64,000 bases of DNA, taken from NCBI GenBank assembly GCA_963830065.1, contig CAWHLA010000007.1, positions 62,001-126,000 on the forward strand, written 5' to 3'. Shown in pieces: positions 55,509 through 63,229 of this stretch. The notes under the pieces were generated by a model, which worked only from the letters and a program-made list of their open reading frames with translations, did not search any database and was not told where the DNA came from. Numbering within the stretch: the first letter of the stretch is position 1; each line of letters opens with the position of its first letter. Position numbers and translations under genes: made by a program. This DNA comes from JACCZR01 sp963830065. GTDB taxonomy: Bacteria; Actinomycetota; Thermoleophilia; Solirubrobacterales; Thermoleophilaceae.

Positions 55509-56320
55509 GCGCGCAGCGAATACTGGTCGTGGCCAACGAGACGGTGGGCGGCACCACGCTGATCGACGCCGTCAAGCGGCACGCCGACGCCGGAGACGTC
55601 TCGGTGCACGTGATCTGCCCGCAGAACGCGCCCAAGCACGGCTACGTGATCTACGACGGCACGGTGCGCGAGGCGGCCGAGAACCGGCTGAACCTCACCA
55701 TCGCCCAGCTCAAGGAGATCGGCGTCGAGGCCACCGGCGAGGTCATGGACCCCGACCCCTACTCGGCGATCATGGACGCCGTCGGCGAGAACGAGTACGA
55801 CGAGATCGTCGTCTCCACCCACCCCGAGACCCGGTCGGGCTGGCTGCGCCAGGACCTGATCACCCGGGTGGAGAGGGACACCGACCTCCCGGTGGAGCAC
55901 GTGGTGGTGGACCTGGACGCCGACCGCGAGCACGGCAAGCGGGCGCTTGTGGTGGCCAACCAAACGGTGGGCGGCGAAGCTCTGATCAAGCAGCTGGAGG
56001 AGATCTCCGAGGAGGAGGGTGAGCACAACTTCGTGGTCATCGTGCCCGCCAGCGAGAACGACGACGAGGGGGCCTCGCAGCGCCTCGCCCACACCCTGAA
56101 GCGGCTGGAGGACGAGGGCCTGCAGGTGGTGGGCCAGGTGGCCCACGCCGATCCCTTCACCGCGATCCAGAACGCGCTGCAGTTCTACCCCGCCGACGAG
56201 ATCGTGATCTCGACCTTCCCCGAGACCCGCTCGGGCTGGCTGCGCTCTGACCTGATCCAGCGCGTCCAGGCCACCACCTCCAAGCCGGTGCACCACGTCG
56301 TCGCGGAGGACTCCGAGTAA
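55505..56320 (+). CDS. Tandem universal-stress-like protein within the oxidase operon
   Basis: 271 residues made of two similar halves (~130 each). Each starts with a strand and loop VVANETVGGTTLIDAV / VVANQTVGGEALIKQL and ends with VVSTHPETRSGWLRQDL / ISTFPETRSGWLRSDL. The first half lacks the usual ATP-loop glycines of UspA, so binding of another ligand is possible. The ATG overlaps the ctaD2 stop (ATGA) and the gene's own stop overlaps the ctaE start (TAATG), fixing its place inside the oxidase transcription unit. A role in oxidase assembly or redox sensing is a guess from position only. Confidence 0.75.
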   Translation: MSAQRILVVANETVGGTTLIDAVKRHADAGDVSVHVICPQNAPKHGYVIYDGTVREAAENRLNLTIAQLKEIGVEATGEVMDPDPYSAIMDAVGENEYDEIVVSTHPETRSGWLRQDLITRVERDTDLPVEHVVVDLDADREHGKRALVVANQTVGGEALIKQLEEISEEEGEHNFVVIVPASENDDEGASQRLAHTLKRLEDEGLQVVGQVAHADPFTAIQNALQFYPADEIVISTFPETRSGWLRSDLIQRVQATTSKPVHHVVAEDSE

Positions 56321-56946
56321 TGGAGTCCGCCAGCGTCGCGGTGGGCGGCTCCCAGACCGCCGAGCACGACGAGCACCACGGGCCGCCCGCGGCCAACCAG
56401 TCCTCGCGGCTGGAGTCCCAGTTCCTCGGGATGCTGCTTTTCATCATCTCCGAGGTCATGCTCTTCGGAGCGTTCTTCACGGCCTACTTCTTCATCCGGG
56501 TCGTGGGAGAGGCCGAATGGCCGGCCCAGGGCGAGGAGCTGCCCGTCGCGATCGCGGGCGTCAACACGGCGATCCTGATCTCGTCGAGCTTCACGATGCA
56601 CTGGGCACTCGAGGGCGCGCGTAACGGGAACCGCCGCGCGCTGCGGGCCGGCCTGGTCACCACCGTCGGCCTGGGCCTCACGTTCCTCACCATCCAGATC
56701 AACGAGTACGTGCACATCGGCTTCTCGCCGGCCGACAACGCCCAGGGCTCGATCTTCTACGGCCTCACCGGGCTGCACGGCGCGCACGTGTTCATCGGCC
56801 TGACGTTGCTGACCTTCGCCACGATCCGGGCCTTCCGCGGGCACTTCACGATCAAGGAGCACCGCGGTGTCGAGGTCCCGGGCATCTACTGGCACTTCGT
56901 TGACGTCATGTGGATCGTCGTCTACACGACGATCTACATCCTCTAG
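56320..56946 (+). CDS. ctaE: Cytochrome c oxidase subunit III
   Basis: 208 residues with five membrane helices: MLLFIISEVMLFGAFFTAYFF (Glu of the subunit III signature), ILISSSFTMHWALEGARNG, TTVGLGLTFLTIQINEYVHIGF, YGLTGLHGAHVFIGLTLLTFAT and YWHFVDVMWIVVYTTIYIL (in part). The HGAHV and WHFVDVMW motifs are diagnostic. It stabilises proton pumping by subunit I. It is the only subunit III gene in the window and could serve both oxidases. Confidence 0.95.
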   Translation: MESASVAVGGSQTAEHDEHHGPPAANQSSRLESQFLGMLLFIISEVMLFGAFFTAYFFIRVVGEAEWPAQGEELPVAIAGVNTAILISSSFTMHWALEGARNGNRRALRAGLVTTVGLGLTFLTIQINEYVHIGFSPADNAQGSIFYGLTGLHGAHVFIGLTLLTFATIRAFRGHFTIKEHRGVEVPGIYWHFVDVMWIVVYTTIYIL

Positions 56947-56949
56947 ATC

Positions 56950-57057
56950 GTGATCAACCCGCTTCGCTCAGAGCAGGAGGCCTTCCGGTTCCTGATCTAC
57001 GTGGCGGTGGTCATGGGGCTGATCGTCGCCGTCGTGCTGCTCGTCCGGGCGCTCTGA
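56950..57057 (+). CDS. 35-residue single-helix membrane peptide at the end of the oxidase operon
   Basis: GTG at 56950, 3 bp after the ctaE stop, reads a short charged start (INPLRSEQEAFRF) and one membrane helix (LIYVAVVMGLIVAVVLLVRAL), ending TGA at 57055-57057. Position and size match the tiny accessory subunits (subunit IV-like) seen with cytochrome oxidases. Its stop overlaps a CTG that appears to start the next gene. Confidence 0.65.
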   Translation: MINPLRSEQEAFRFLIYVAVVMGLIVAVVLLVRAL

Positions 57058-57815
57058 GCTCCTCGGACCTAGAGCTGGCCGAGCGCGCGGCGCGGGCGGC
57101 CGGTGAGCTGCTGCTGGAGCGCTTCGGAGGGCCGGCCAGCGGGGTCGAGCAGAAGTCGTCGAGCACCGACATGGTCTCCGACGCCGACCGCGACGCCGAG
57201 GCGCTCGTGGTGGGGCTGCTGCGCTCCGAGCGGCCCGACGACGGCCTGCTGGGAGAGGAGGACGCGAGCCGCGAGGGGACCAGCGGGCGCCGCTGGGTGG
57301 TGGACCCGCTCGACGGGACGACCAACTACCTCTACGGCTTCCCCGCCTGGGCGGTCAGCGTGGCCGTGGAGGACGCCGAGGGCGGGATCGCCGGAGTCGT
57401 CTACGACCCGGTGCGCGACGAGCTGTTCGCGGCCGAGCGCAGCCGCGGCCTGCGGGTGAACGGAGAGCCGGGGCGGGTGCGCGAGCCGGTCGCGCTCGAC
57501 CAAGCGCTGGTGGCCACCGGCTTCTCCTACGAGCGCGAGCGCCGGGCCGAGCAGGCCGAGGTCCTCACCGGCGTGCTGCCGCGCGTGCGCGACGTGCGAC
57601 GGGCGGGTGCCGCGGCGCTGGACCTCGCCATGGTGGCCGCGGGCCACGTGGACGGCTACTACGAGCGCGGCCTGAGGCCGTGGGACTGGGCGGCGGGGCG
57701 CCTGGCGGTAGTGGAGGCCGGGGGGACCGTGGTCGAGCTCGAAGGCGAGCCCATCGGGCTGGTGGCCGCCTCGAACCCGGAGTTGGCCGACGATCTCGTC
57801 GGGCTCGTCGGCTAG
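57054..57815 (+). CDS. Inositol monophosphatase family protein, probable CTG start
   Basis: 253 residues. Glu68 in LGEEDAS, Asp84 and Asp87 in VVDPLDGTTNYLYG, and WDWAAGRLAVVEAGG are the Li+/Mg2+ site residues of the IMPase superfamily (inositol, histidinol or fructose-bisphosphate phosphatase). The open frame has no ATG, GTG or TTG between the preceding operon gene and the domain; the only start that keeps the first helix is CTG at 57054-57056, overlapping the preceding TGA as CTGA. A later GTG would remove conserved sequence. The substrate cannot be fixed by sequence alone. Confidence 0.83.
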   Translation: MSSSDLELAERAARAAGELLLERFGGPASGVEQKSSSTDMVSDADRDAEALVVGLLRSERPDDGLLGEEDASREGTSGRRWVVDPLDGTTNYLYGFPAWAVSVAVEDAEGGIAGVVYDPVRDELFAAERSRGLRVNGEPGRVREPVALDQALVATGFSYERERRAEQAEVLTGVLPRVRDVRRAGAAALDLAMVAAGHVDGYYERGLRPWDWAAGRLAVVEAGGTVVELEGEPIGLVAASNPELADDLVGLVG

Positions 57816-57824
57816 CCTGGCGCC

Positions 57825-58298
57825 GTGATGAATCCTCGTCTGAGTCTCACCATCGTCGCCGTCCTCTGCGCCGCCGTCGTGGCCGGCTGCGGGGGTCCCT
57901 CGAAGGAGGAGTACGCCTCCGAGGCCAACGGGATCTGCGCCCAGATCCAGAAGGACCTGCAGCAGGTGAGCCAGGGTGGTCAGACCAACGACCCCAAGGA
58001 GATCAACGAGCGCACCGATCAGGCCGTGAAGGCCTTCTCTACGGGCGTGAACAAGATCAACGACCTCGAGAAGCCCAGCGGCGACGCCGGCAAGCAGGCC
58101 GAGGAGTTCTCGGCCGCCTTCGAGAAGTTCCTCAAGGAGGACTACGAGCCTGGGGTCGAGAAGCTCCAGGAGGCCGTCTCCAGTCGCGACCGTCAGAAGA
58201 TCCGCACCGCCGCTCTGGAGCTGCGCAACATCAACACGCAGGACGTGAATCGCCTGGCCGGCGAGCTGGGCGTCACCGAGTGCGCCTCGGGCGCCTGA
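57825..58298 (+). CDS. Lipoprotein of unknown function
   Basis: 157 residues from GTG 57825 or ATG 57828. The signal peptide is SLTIVAVLCAAVVAGCGG with a lipobox Cys at about residue 22. The mature part is helical and charged (ICAQIQKDLQQVSQGG, FSAAFEKFLKEDYEPGVEKLQEA) and has a C-terminal VTECASG; the two non-lipid Cys could form a disulfide. No family recognised. It is 9 bp after the phosphatase gene and is the last gene before a strong terminator, so it may belong to the same transcript. Confidence 0.72.
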   Translation: MMNPRLSLTIVAVLCAAVVAGCGGPSKEEYASEANGICAQIQKDLQQVSQGGQTNDPKEINERTDQAVKAFSTGVNKINDLEKPSGDAGKQAEEFSAAFEKFLKEDYEPGVEKLQEAVSSRDRQKIRTAALELRNINTQDVNRLAGELGVTECASGA

Positions 58299-58380
58299 GC
58301 GTCCCGCGCGGCCTCCCGATCTACCGCTAGCCAACGGCAGCAACGAGGGCGTCGGCGTGCGTGTCGCGCACCCGTTGCCG

Positions 58381-58409
58381 GAAAGTCCTCAGCGCGCTGA
58401 GGACTTTTT
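58381..58409. terminator. Bidirectional hairpin terminator, third copy
   Basis: AAAGTCCTCAGC (58382-58393) pairs with GCTGAGGACTTT (58396-58407) around a GC loop, followed by T's. It is the same hairpin as at 26131, here placed 80 bp after the lipoprotein gene and about 90 bp before the end of a minus-strand gene, so it can end both transcripts. The rest of 58410-58501 shows nothing else. Confidence 0.85.
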
Positions 58410-58501
58410 GAAGTAGGTGCAGGCGTTCGCCCGCGCGCAGCGAGGGCCCGCGCAGCCGCCGGCCTCGCGCGGGCCCGCCCGCCTCCCTCGTCGCTGCCTT
58501 T

Positions 58502-59263
58502 TCAGTCGTCGCGCAGAGCGGCCAGCCGCTCGTCAGCGGCCTCGGCCTCTGAGGTCGCCACGTCGAGCTTCTCGGTGGCGCGCTCGAGGGCGTGCTGCGC
58601 GCGCTCTGCCTCCTTGCGGGCCGCTTCCACCTCGCGCTCGGCGTCCTCGCGGCGTGAGCTCAGCTTCTTCGCCTCGGCCTCGGCGGACTTGAGCTGCTCG
58701 CGGCGCTGCTTGGCCTGCTCGCGCTCGGCGCTCTGCTTCTTCTTGCGGGCCTTGCCCTTGCCGCTTGGCTTGACGTCGCCCAGCACCAGCTCGCCGAGGC
58801 CGGGCGCGTCGTGGTCGGTGGTCAGCCGCCCGCGCTCGAACTCGCCGCGCACCTCCTCGTCGCGCGCGACGGCGTGGAGGGTCTGCCGCGCCCGCTCGGT
58901 GGCCTGCTCGCTGAGGGCGGTTCCTTCCTTGTCGGCCAGCGCCGTGGCGGCCCCGAGCGCCTCGCTGACGGCCGTGCGCTCGGCGTCGCCGGCCTTTCGC
59001 AGGGCGTCGGCGTCGGCGTCGCCCGCCACCACCTGCTCCTGGGCCTCGCGCAGCGCCTGGCCCGCCTTCAGCAGGCGATCGCGCTGCTTGGCGCCCAGCT
59101 GATTGAGCGCCCAGGCCGGCTGGTTGGGCTTCTTGAGCGCCTTAACCGCGTCGGCGTCCTCGCGGTCGCCGTCGGCCCGCAGCTGTTTGGCCAGGGCGTC
59201 GCGACGGGCGACGAAGCCGTCGAAGTCGCCTGCGTAGAGGTCGTCGAGGGCGTCGTCGTCCAC
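58502..59263 (-). CDS. Coiled-coil protein of unknown function
   Basis: 253 residues from GTG 59263 (an upstream TTG at 59272 is possible). The first ~90 residues (DLYAGDFDGFVARRDALAKQLRADG then KKPNQPAWALNQLGA) form a conserved-looking globular or helical segment with KKPN..AWALNQL; the remaining ~160 are a long, highly charged heptad-like coiled coil (KQSAEREQAKQRREQLKSAE, AEREVEAARKEAERAQHALE). No signal or membrane helix. A conserved hypothetical type in this bacterial class; role unknown. Confidence 0.7.
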   Translation of the reverse strand: MDDDALDDLYAGDFDGFVARRDALAKQLRADGDREDADAVKALKKPNQPAWALNQLGAKQRDRLLKAGQALREAQEQVVAGDADADALRKAGDAERTAVSEALGAATALADKEGTALSEQATERARQTLHAVARDEEVRGEFERGRLTTDHDAPGLGELVLGDVKPSGKGKARKKKQSAEREQAKQRREQLKSAEAEAKKLSSRREDAEREVEAARKEAERAQHALERATEKLDVATSEAEAADERLAALRDD

Positions 59264-59273
59264 GCCCCGCAAC

Positions 59274-59981
59274 CTATTTGACGGTGAGCTCGCCCTTCAT
59301 TCCGCCGTCGGCGTGGCCCGGCACCGTGCACAGGAAGGTGTACTTGCCGGGCTTGATCGTGTCCGAGAACTGCGAGGTCCCGCCCTGGCCGACGACCGGG
59401 CCCGTCCCGTCGCCCGCGATGGCGATGTTGTGCTGGATGGAGGCAGGGTTCTTCATGATGAAGGTGAGCTTGCCGGCCTGCGCGTTTGCCTTGCCGGCGG
59501 TGAAGGCGAGCGCGCCCGACGGGTCGGCGTCGATCATCAGCTTGCCGTCCTTCTCGTTGATGACCTTGTTGGAGACGTCGGGTGCGCCGGCGCTGGCCAG
59601 CTCGCCGGAGTCCTTGCCGGGCTGGCCGGCCACCGCGGCCACGTAGGCAGCCACGTCCTCCTTGTCGGCGCCGGTGACCAGGTTCGGGGGCATCGTGCTG
59701 GTGCGACGGACCAGCGCGATCTGCTCCTGGACCACGCCGTCCACGGTCTGCTCCCCGAAGCCCTTCCGGCGCGCGGGCCCGAAGGCCTGGTCGAGGTTGG
59801 GGCCCACAACGCCGGAGGCGTTGGCCCGGGCCAGGACGTGGCACGACGCGCACTTCTGAATGAACATTGTCTTGCCGTTGATCAGGTCGGGGGCCTCCTC
59901 ACGGCCGCAGCCGATCGCGCCGAGCGCGAGCACGGGAACGGCGATCAGGGGGGCCAGGAACCTCTGACTGGGCAGCCTCAC
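59274..59981 (-). CDS. Lipid-anchored cytochrome c-cupredoxin fusion
   Basis: 235 residues. Signal peptide with lipobox LGAIGC (Cys25) anchors it outside the membrane. Residues ~35-120 are a class I cytochrome c: heme-binding Cys44, Cys47, His48 (KCASCHV) and Met97 (TSTMPPN) as the sixth ligand. Residues ~125-235 are a cupredoxin with a complete type 1 copper site: His184 (QHNIAI), Cys218, His223 and Met228 (FLCTVPGHADGGM). It should carry electrons through heme to copper or back, most plausibly to the cytochrome oxidases. It is separated from the oxidase operon by about 1 kb and lies on the other strand. The fusion is unusual. Confidence 0.85.
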   Translation of the reverse strand: MRLPSQRFLAPLIAVPVLALGAIGCGREEAPDLINGKTMFIQKCASCHVLARANASGVVGPNLDQAFGPARRKGFGEQTVDGVVQEQIALVRRTSTMPPNLVTGADKEDVAAYVAAVAGQPGKDSGELASAGAPDVSNKVINEKDGKLMIDADPSGALAFTAGKANAQAGKLTFIMKNPASIQHNIAIAGDGTGPVVGQGGTSQFSDTIKPGKYTFLCTVPGHADGGMKGELTVK

Positions 59982-60009
59982 GAGGCGGGAACACTATCCG
60001 AGCGGGGCG

Positions 60010-61515
60010 TCAGAAAGCGCTGGTGTCAGACGGCACTTCGGGAAGGTCGTCCAGCCGCCCCTGCGCGGCAGCGATGACCCCCTCGGCCACCGTCTCCCAG
60101 CTGAAGCGCGAGCGCGCCAGGCCGGCCAGCGCGGCGCTGGCGCGCGACCGCTCCGCAGGGTCCAGCGACAGCCACCGGACCAGCCTGTCCGCCAGCTCGG
60201 GAACCGCCTCGGGGCCCCGCGGGAACGCCAGCAGCTCCCGCAGCGGCCCGGCCAGGGCGGGAGCCAGAATCGCGGATACCTCTGCCAGCCCGGAGTGCGC
60301 GGCGGACACCGGCAGCGCCCCGCAGGACGCCGCCTCGGCGGCCACCATGCCGAACGCCTCGGGAAACGTGCTGGGGACCACCTGGGCCTCGAATGCCGGC
60401 AGGAGGTCGGGCAGGGCCTCGTGCTCCAGGCGGCCGGTGAAGTGGACGCGGTCCGCGGCCGCCGGAGCCGCGGCCAGGTAGGCCTCGCGCCTCTCGCCGT
60501 CCAGGCTGCCGAGAAAGGCCTTCAGGTAGCTCAGCTCGTCGCGCGGGCCGCCCTCGAGCTCTCGCCCGCGGGCGGCCACCTCCCCCAGCGCGTCCAGGTC
60601 GGCGGCACGGAGCGCCGCCACGATCCGCGCCAGCCCCTCGCGGTAGGTACCGAAGCCGACCACGCACAGCCGCGCGTCGCGCACCTCGGCCACCACCAGA
60701 GGCCAGGCAGCCAGCAGCAGGTCCACGCCCTTGGAGACGATCAGCTTGCCCACGTAGCCCACGACGCGGTCGCGGGCGGGGTCGATCGCGCACAAGGCCT
60801 CGGCGGCACCGGGCTCCCCACCCCAGCTGGCCGTCTCGGAGCCCTCCAGCGAGTCCGCCAGCCGGGTGAGGCCCTCGGCGGCCTCCTCCGGTGGACGGGG
60901 CCGGAACCGGTGCACGTCCACCCCGGGCGGGCCCAGCCGGGTGCGCCCGGGCAGGTCGGAATCGTCCATCACCTCCCACAGGCTCTCGGCGGTGTGCCGG
61001 GATCCCACCAACACCGCTGAGGCCCCGGCCAGCCCCTCCTGCGCCCAGCCGATGAAGCGCTCCCGGTGGGGCCGCACCACGTACTCGAGCGCGCTGCCGT
61101 GCACCTTCACGGCGTAGGGCACTAGGCCCTCGAGCGCCCGCGCCAGGATCGCCGGCCCCATCACCAGGTGGTTGGCCAGCGCCACGTCGGGCTGGACCTG
61201 CTGCGCTACCGCGGCCACCGCGCGCACGTTGAGCTCGACGTATCGCTCGATCTGTTCGTCGCCGAGATCCGGAAAGGGGACGGCCTCGAACCCCTCGTAC
61301 TCGTCGGCCACGTACAGCGGGAGCAGGCCCTCGATGTCCGGCACATGAACGGTGCAGCGCTCGCCGTCGACGAAGTCCAGCCCGGCGGTCTGGCGCTCCT
61401 GGCAGACCAGGTGCACCTCGTGGCCGAGGTCCACCAGCGCCTTGGCCAGGCTGGCGTTGTAGATGTTGCTGCCCGTGCCGCGCAGCAGGTAGCCGTGGAA
61501 GATGAGCACCCGCAT
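60010..61515 (-). CDS. Glycosyltransferase family 4 protein
   Basis: 501 residues, cytoplasmic GT-B fold. MRVLIFHGYLLRGTGSNIYNASLAKAL opens the N-terminal domain; VVGYVGKLIVSKGVDLLLAAWPLV and the donor-sugar motif VPSTFPEAFGMVAAEAASCGALPVSAAHSG (in part FPEAFGMVAAEAA, the E-x7-E of GT4) mark the C-terminal domain. There is a ~60-residue charged insert in the C-terminal domain. It transfers a sugar from an NDP-sugar to an unknown acceptor, possibly a lipid or capsule precursor. Start ATG 61515; it stands alone, with short gaps to both neighbours. Confidence 0.87.
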   Translation of the reverse strand: MRVLIFHGYLLRGTGSNIYNASLAKALVDLGHEVHLVCQERQTAGLDFVDGERCTVHVPDIEGLLPLYVADEYEGFEAVPFPDLGDEQIERYVELNVRAVAAVAQQVQPDVALANHLVMGPAILARALEGLVPYAVKVHGSALEYVVRPHRERFIGWAQEGLAGASAVLVGSRHTAESLWEVMDDSDLPGRTRLGPPGVDVHRFRPRPPEEAAEGLTRLADSLEGSETASWGGEPGAAEALCAIDPARDRVVGYVGKLIVSKGVDLLLAAWPLVVAEVRDARLCVVGFGTYREGLARIVAALRAADLDALGEVAARGRELEGGPRDELSYLKAFLGSLDGERREAYLAAAPAAADRVHFTGRLEHEALPDLLPAFEAQVVPSTFPEAFGMVAAEAASCGALPVSAAHSGLAEVSAILAPALAGPLRELLAFPRGPEAVPELADRLVRWLSLDPAERSRASAALAGLARSRFSWETVAEGVIAAAQGRLDDLPEVPSDTSAF

Positions 61516-61537
61516 CCCGTAATAGACTGCCGCGCCG

Positions 61538-61807
61538 ATGGGACGACGCCAGCTCTACCGCATGCGGACCCGTGCCGATCGCGAGGTCATCCGGGAAGCC
61601 GAGCCGGGCAAGACCTACGTGGACCGCGAGAGCGGCGACGAGTTCGAGGTGGTCGGGGCCGTGCTCCCCCTGGCGCCCTCGCCGAGCGACCTGCCGTGGG
61701 CCGTGGAGAACCTGCGCCTGTGCGGCTGCTCGCTCGAGCAGCTCGTGCCCAAGGACCTGAACGACTGCACGCACTGCGGGCGCCGGCTACCCGCCATCGA
61801 GCCCTAG
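61538..61807 (+). CDS. Small C-terminal zinc-ribbon-like protein
   Basis: 89 residues from ATG 61538. Basic N-terminus, a strand-rich middle (KTYVDRESGDEFEVVGAVLP) and four Cys at positions 62, 64, 77 and 80 (LRLCGCSLE and DCTHCGRRL), fitting a zinc ribbon. No specific family recognised. Divergent from the glycosyltransferase gene, with 22 bp between starts, and followed 6 bp later by the lipoprotein gene. Confidence 0.6.
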   Translation: MGRRQLYRMRTRADREVIREAEPGKTYVDRESGDEFEVVGAVLPLAPSPSDLPWAVENLRLCGCSLEQLVPKDLNDCTHCGRRLPAIEP

Positions 61808-61813
61808 GGCGCC

Positions 61814-62162
61814 GTGCGCATAGTCGTCCCCCTCCTTTGCGTGCTCGCGCTCGCGGCGCCCGGCTGCGGCGGCGACGACGAGCCCCCGCCCAAGCCGGCC
61901 CCCGAGCTCACCCTGCCTGAGTCACAGCCCAAGACCGACGGACACCACCGGCACCGAGACGGGCACCACCACCACCGACACCACGCCGCCCCAAACCGGG
62001 ACCGGCACCACCCCCGACACCTCAGGGGGCGAGTCGGGCGGCACTCCGTCCCAGGGCTCGCCGCAGCAGGACTCGCCGAACAACGACACGCCACCGCCTC
62101 GCGGCTCGCCCGAGGAGCGGTTCGAGAACTTCTGTGAGGAGAACCCGGGGGCCTGCGGCTAG
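61814..62162 (+). CDS. Small Thr/Pro/Gly-rich lipoprotein (one frameshift near 61939)
   Basis: GTG 61814 gives a signal peptide IVVPLLCVLALAAPGCGG with lipobox Cys at residue 18, then DDEPPPKPAPELTLPES. After PKT D the frame changes; removing one base near 61939 turns a His/Arg-rich nonsense stretch into a Thr/Gly-rich linker (TGTETGTTTTDTTPPQTGTG) and an ordered end SPEERFENFCEENPGACG with two Cys, stopping at 62160-62162. Total 115 residues. Without repair the C-terminal Cys motif is lost. Function unknown; a surface-linker role is suggested by composition. Confidence 0.6.
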
Positions 62163-62509
62163 AAAGCCAGCAGGGCCTCGTCGCGGGTCTTGACGATCGG
62201 AAGGTGGTTGTGCAGGCCGGTGATCTCGAACGGGCGCATGATCCGCTCGGTCGGACAGACCACGACGAGCTTGCCCTGCTTGCGCCCGGTCTGGCGCAGG
62301 CCGTTCACCAGCACCCCGAGGCCGGTCGAGTCCATGAAGGTGGTCTCCGAGAGGTCGACCACGAGCCGGCTCATCCCCTCGTCGATCAGCTCGAGCATGC
62401 GCCGGCCGAGGGTCGGCGCCGTCAGAGCGTCTATCTCCCCGTGGGGAACCAGCACGTGGACGTCATCCACCCGCAAGTCGTCGAGCTCAAACACTGGAAG
62501 CTTTCGCAT
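62159..62509 (-). CDS. STAS-domain anti-sigma-factor antagonist
   Basis: 116 residues, a stand-alone STAS domain. The VPHGEIDALTAPTLGRRM helix and FMDSTGLGVLVNGL with Ser61 as the expected phosphorylation site match SpoIIAA/RsbV-type antagonists. It would bind an anti-sigma kinase when dephosphorylated and release the sigma factor. No partner kinase or sigma gene is nearby in the window. Start ATG 62509 region; its stop overlaps the stop of the opposing lipoprotein gene. Confidence 0.88.
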   Translation of the reverse strand: MRKLPVFELDDLRVDDVHVLVPHGEIDALTAPTLGRRMLELIDEGMSRLVVDLSETTFMDSTGLGVLVNGLRQTGRKQGKLVVVCPTERIMRPFEITGLHNHLPIVKTRDEALLAF

Positions 62510-62568
62510 TCTCTGGGCCAGCCCCTCCCCTTAGAAGGGCACCGCGAAAGGCGGCGTGAAGGACGGTA

Positions 62569-62919
62569 TCAGCGCCGCGTGTGGGCCGGGAGGGGCGAGC
62601 CGGGGTGCCGGATCCGAGACGGGACCGGGCCGGGCACCGGAGGAGCCGGGCCACGACGCCTGGGGCGCGGGCGGCGCCCGCCGTGCTCTCGAAGCCGGCG
62701 CCCGCCGCGCCAGCGGCCGAGCGGCAGCCGCAGGCCGCCGCCGTCGCGGGGACCGCTCCGATTGGGCCCCTGGCCAGGGCCTCCTCCGCCTCCACCGCCG
62801 TCGTCGGGCGGGTCCTCACCGTCGTCGCGCAGGCGGAAGAACCAGACGAGCCAGAGCACGAGCAGACCAAGGTCGAAGACTCGGAAGCCGACCATGAAGA
62901 TCCACCCCTCCAGGCTCAC
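62569..62919 (-). CDS. Small single-helix membrane protein with acidic-Gly and basic tails
   Basis: 116 residues from GTG 62919 (alternative ATG 62895). An N-terminal helix MVGFRVFDLGLLVLWLVWFF is followed by RLRDDGEDPPDD, a run of Gly and a basic Arg/Gly/Pro-rich C-terminus. The hydrophobic start and acidic linker look real for this group; the C-terminal part may be affected by a frame error and is less certain. Function unknown. Confidence 0.45.
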   Translation of the reverse strand: MSLEGWIFMVGFRVFDLGLLVLWLVWFFRLRDDGEDPPDDGGGGGGGPGQGPNRSGPRDGGGLRLPLGRWRGGRRLREHGGRRPRPRRRGPAPPVPGPVPSRIRHPGSPLPAHTRR

Positions 62920-62982
62920 TGGAACCGATGCTACCCCTGCCCGCAAGCGCGTGCGCGCCCAGGCAGGTGCCCTGCCGTTACC

Positions 62983-63201
62983 TCACTTGTAGCGGTAGGT
63001 GATCCGCCCCCGATCGAGGTCGTACGGCGACAGCTCGATCTTCACGCGGTCCCCGGGCAGGATGCGGATGTAGTGCCTCCGCATCTTTCCGGAGATGTGC
63101 CCGAGCACCTCGTGGTCGTTGTCCAGCTTGACCTTGAACATGGTGTTCGGGAGGGCCTCGAGAATCTCGCCCTCCATCTCGATCTTGTCTTCTTTGGCCA
63201 T
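62983..63201 (-). CDS. infA: Translation initiation factor IF-1
   Basis: 72 residues, the standard length. MAKEDKIEMEGEILEALPN, FKVKLDNDHEVLGHISGKMR and RILPGDRVKIELSPYDL cover the whole S1/OB fold with the RNA-binding surface. It binds the 30S A-site during translation initiation. It is separate from the ribosomal-protein operon where infA usually sits in many bacteria; here it is 28 bp downstream of cspA in the same direction and probably shares its transcript. Confidence 0.97.
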   Translation of the reverse strand: MAKEDKIEMEGEILEALPNTMFKVKLDNDHEVLGHISGKMRRHYIRILPGDRVKIELSPYDLDRGRITYRYK

Positions 63202-63229
63202 AGAGGCCGCCGCAAGCGCGGCGCGGGCG

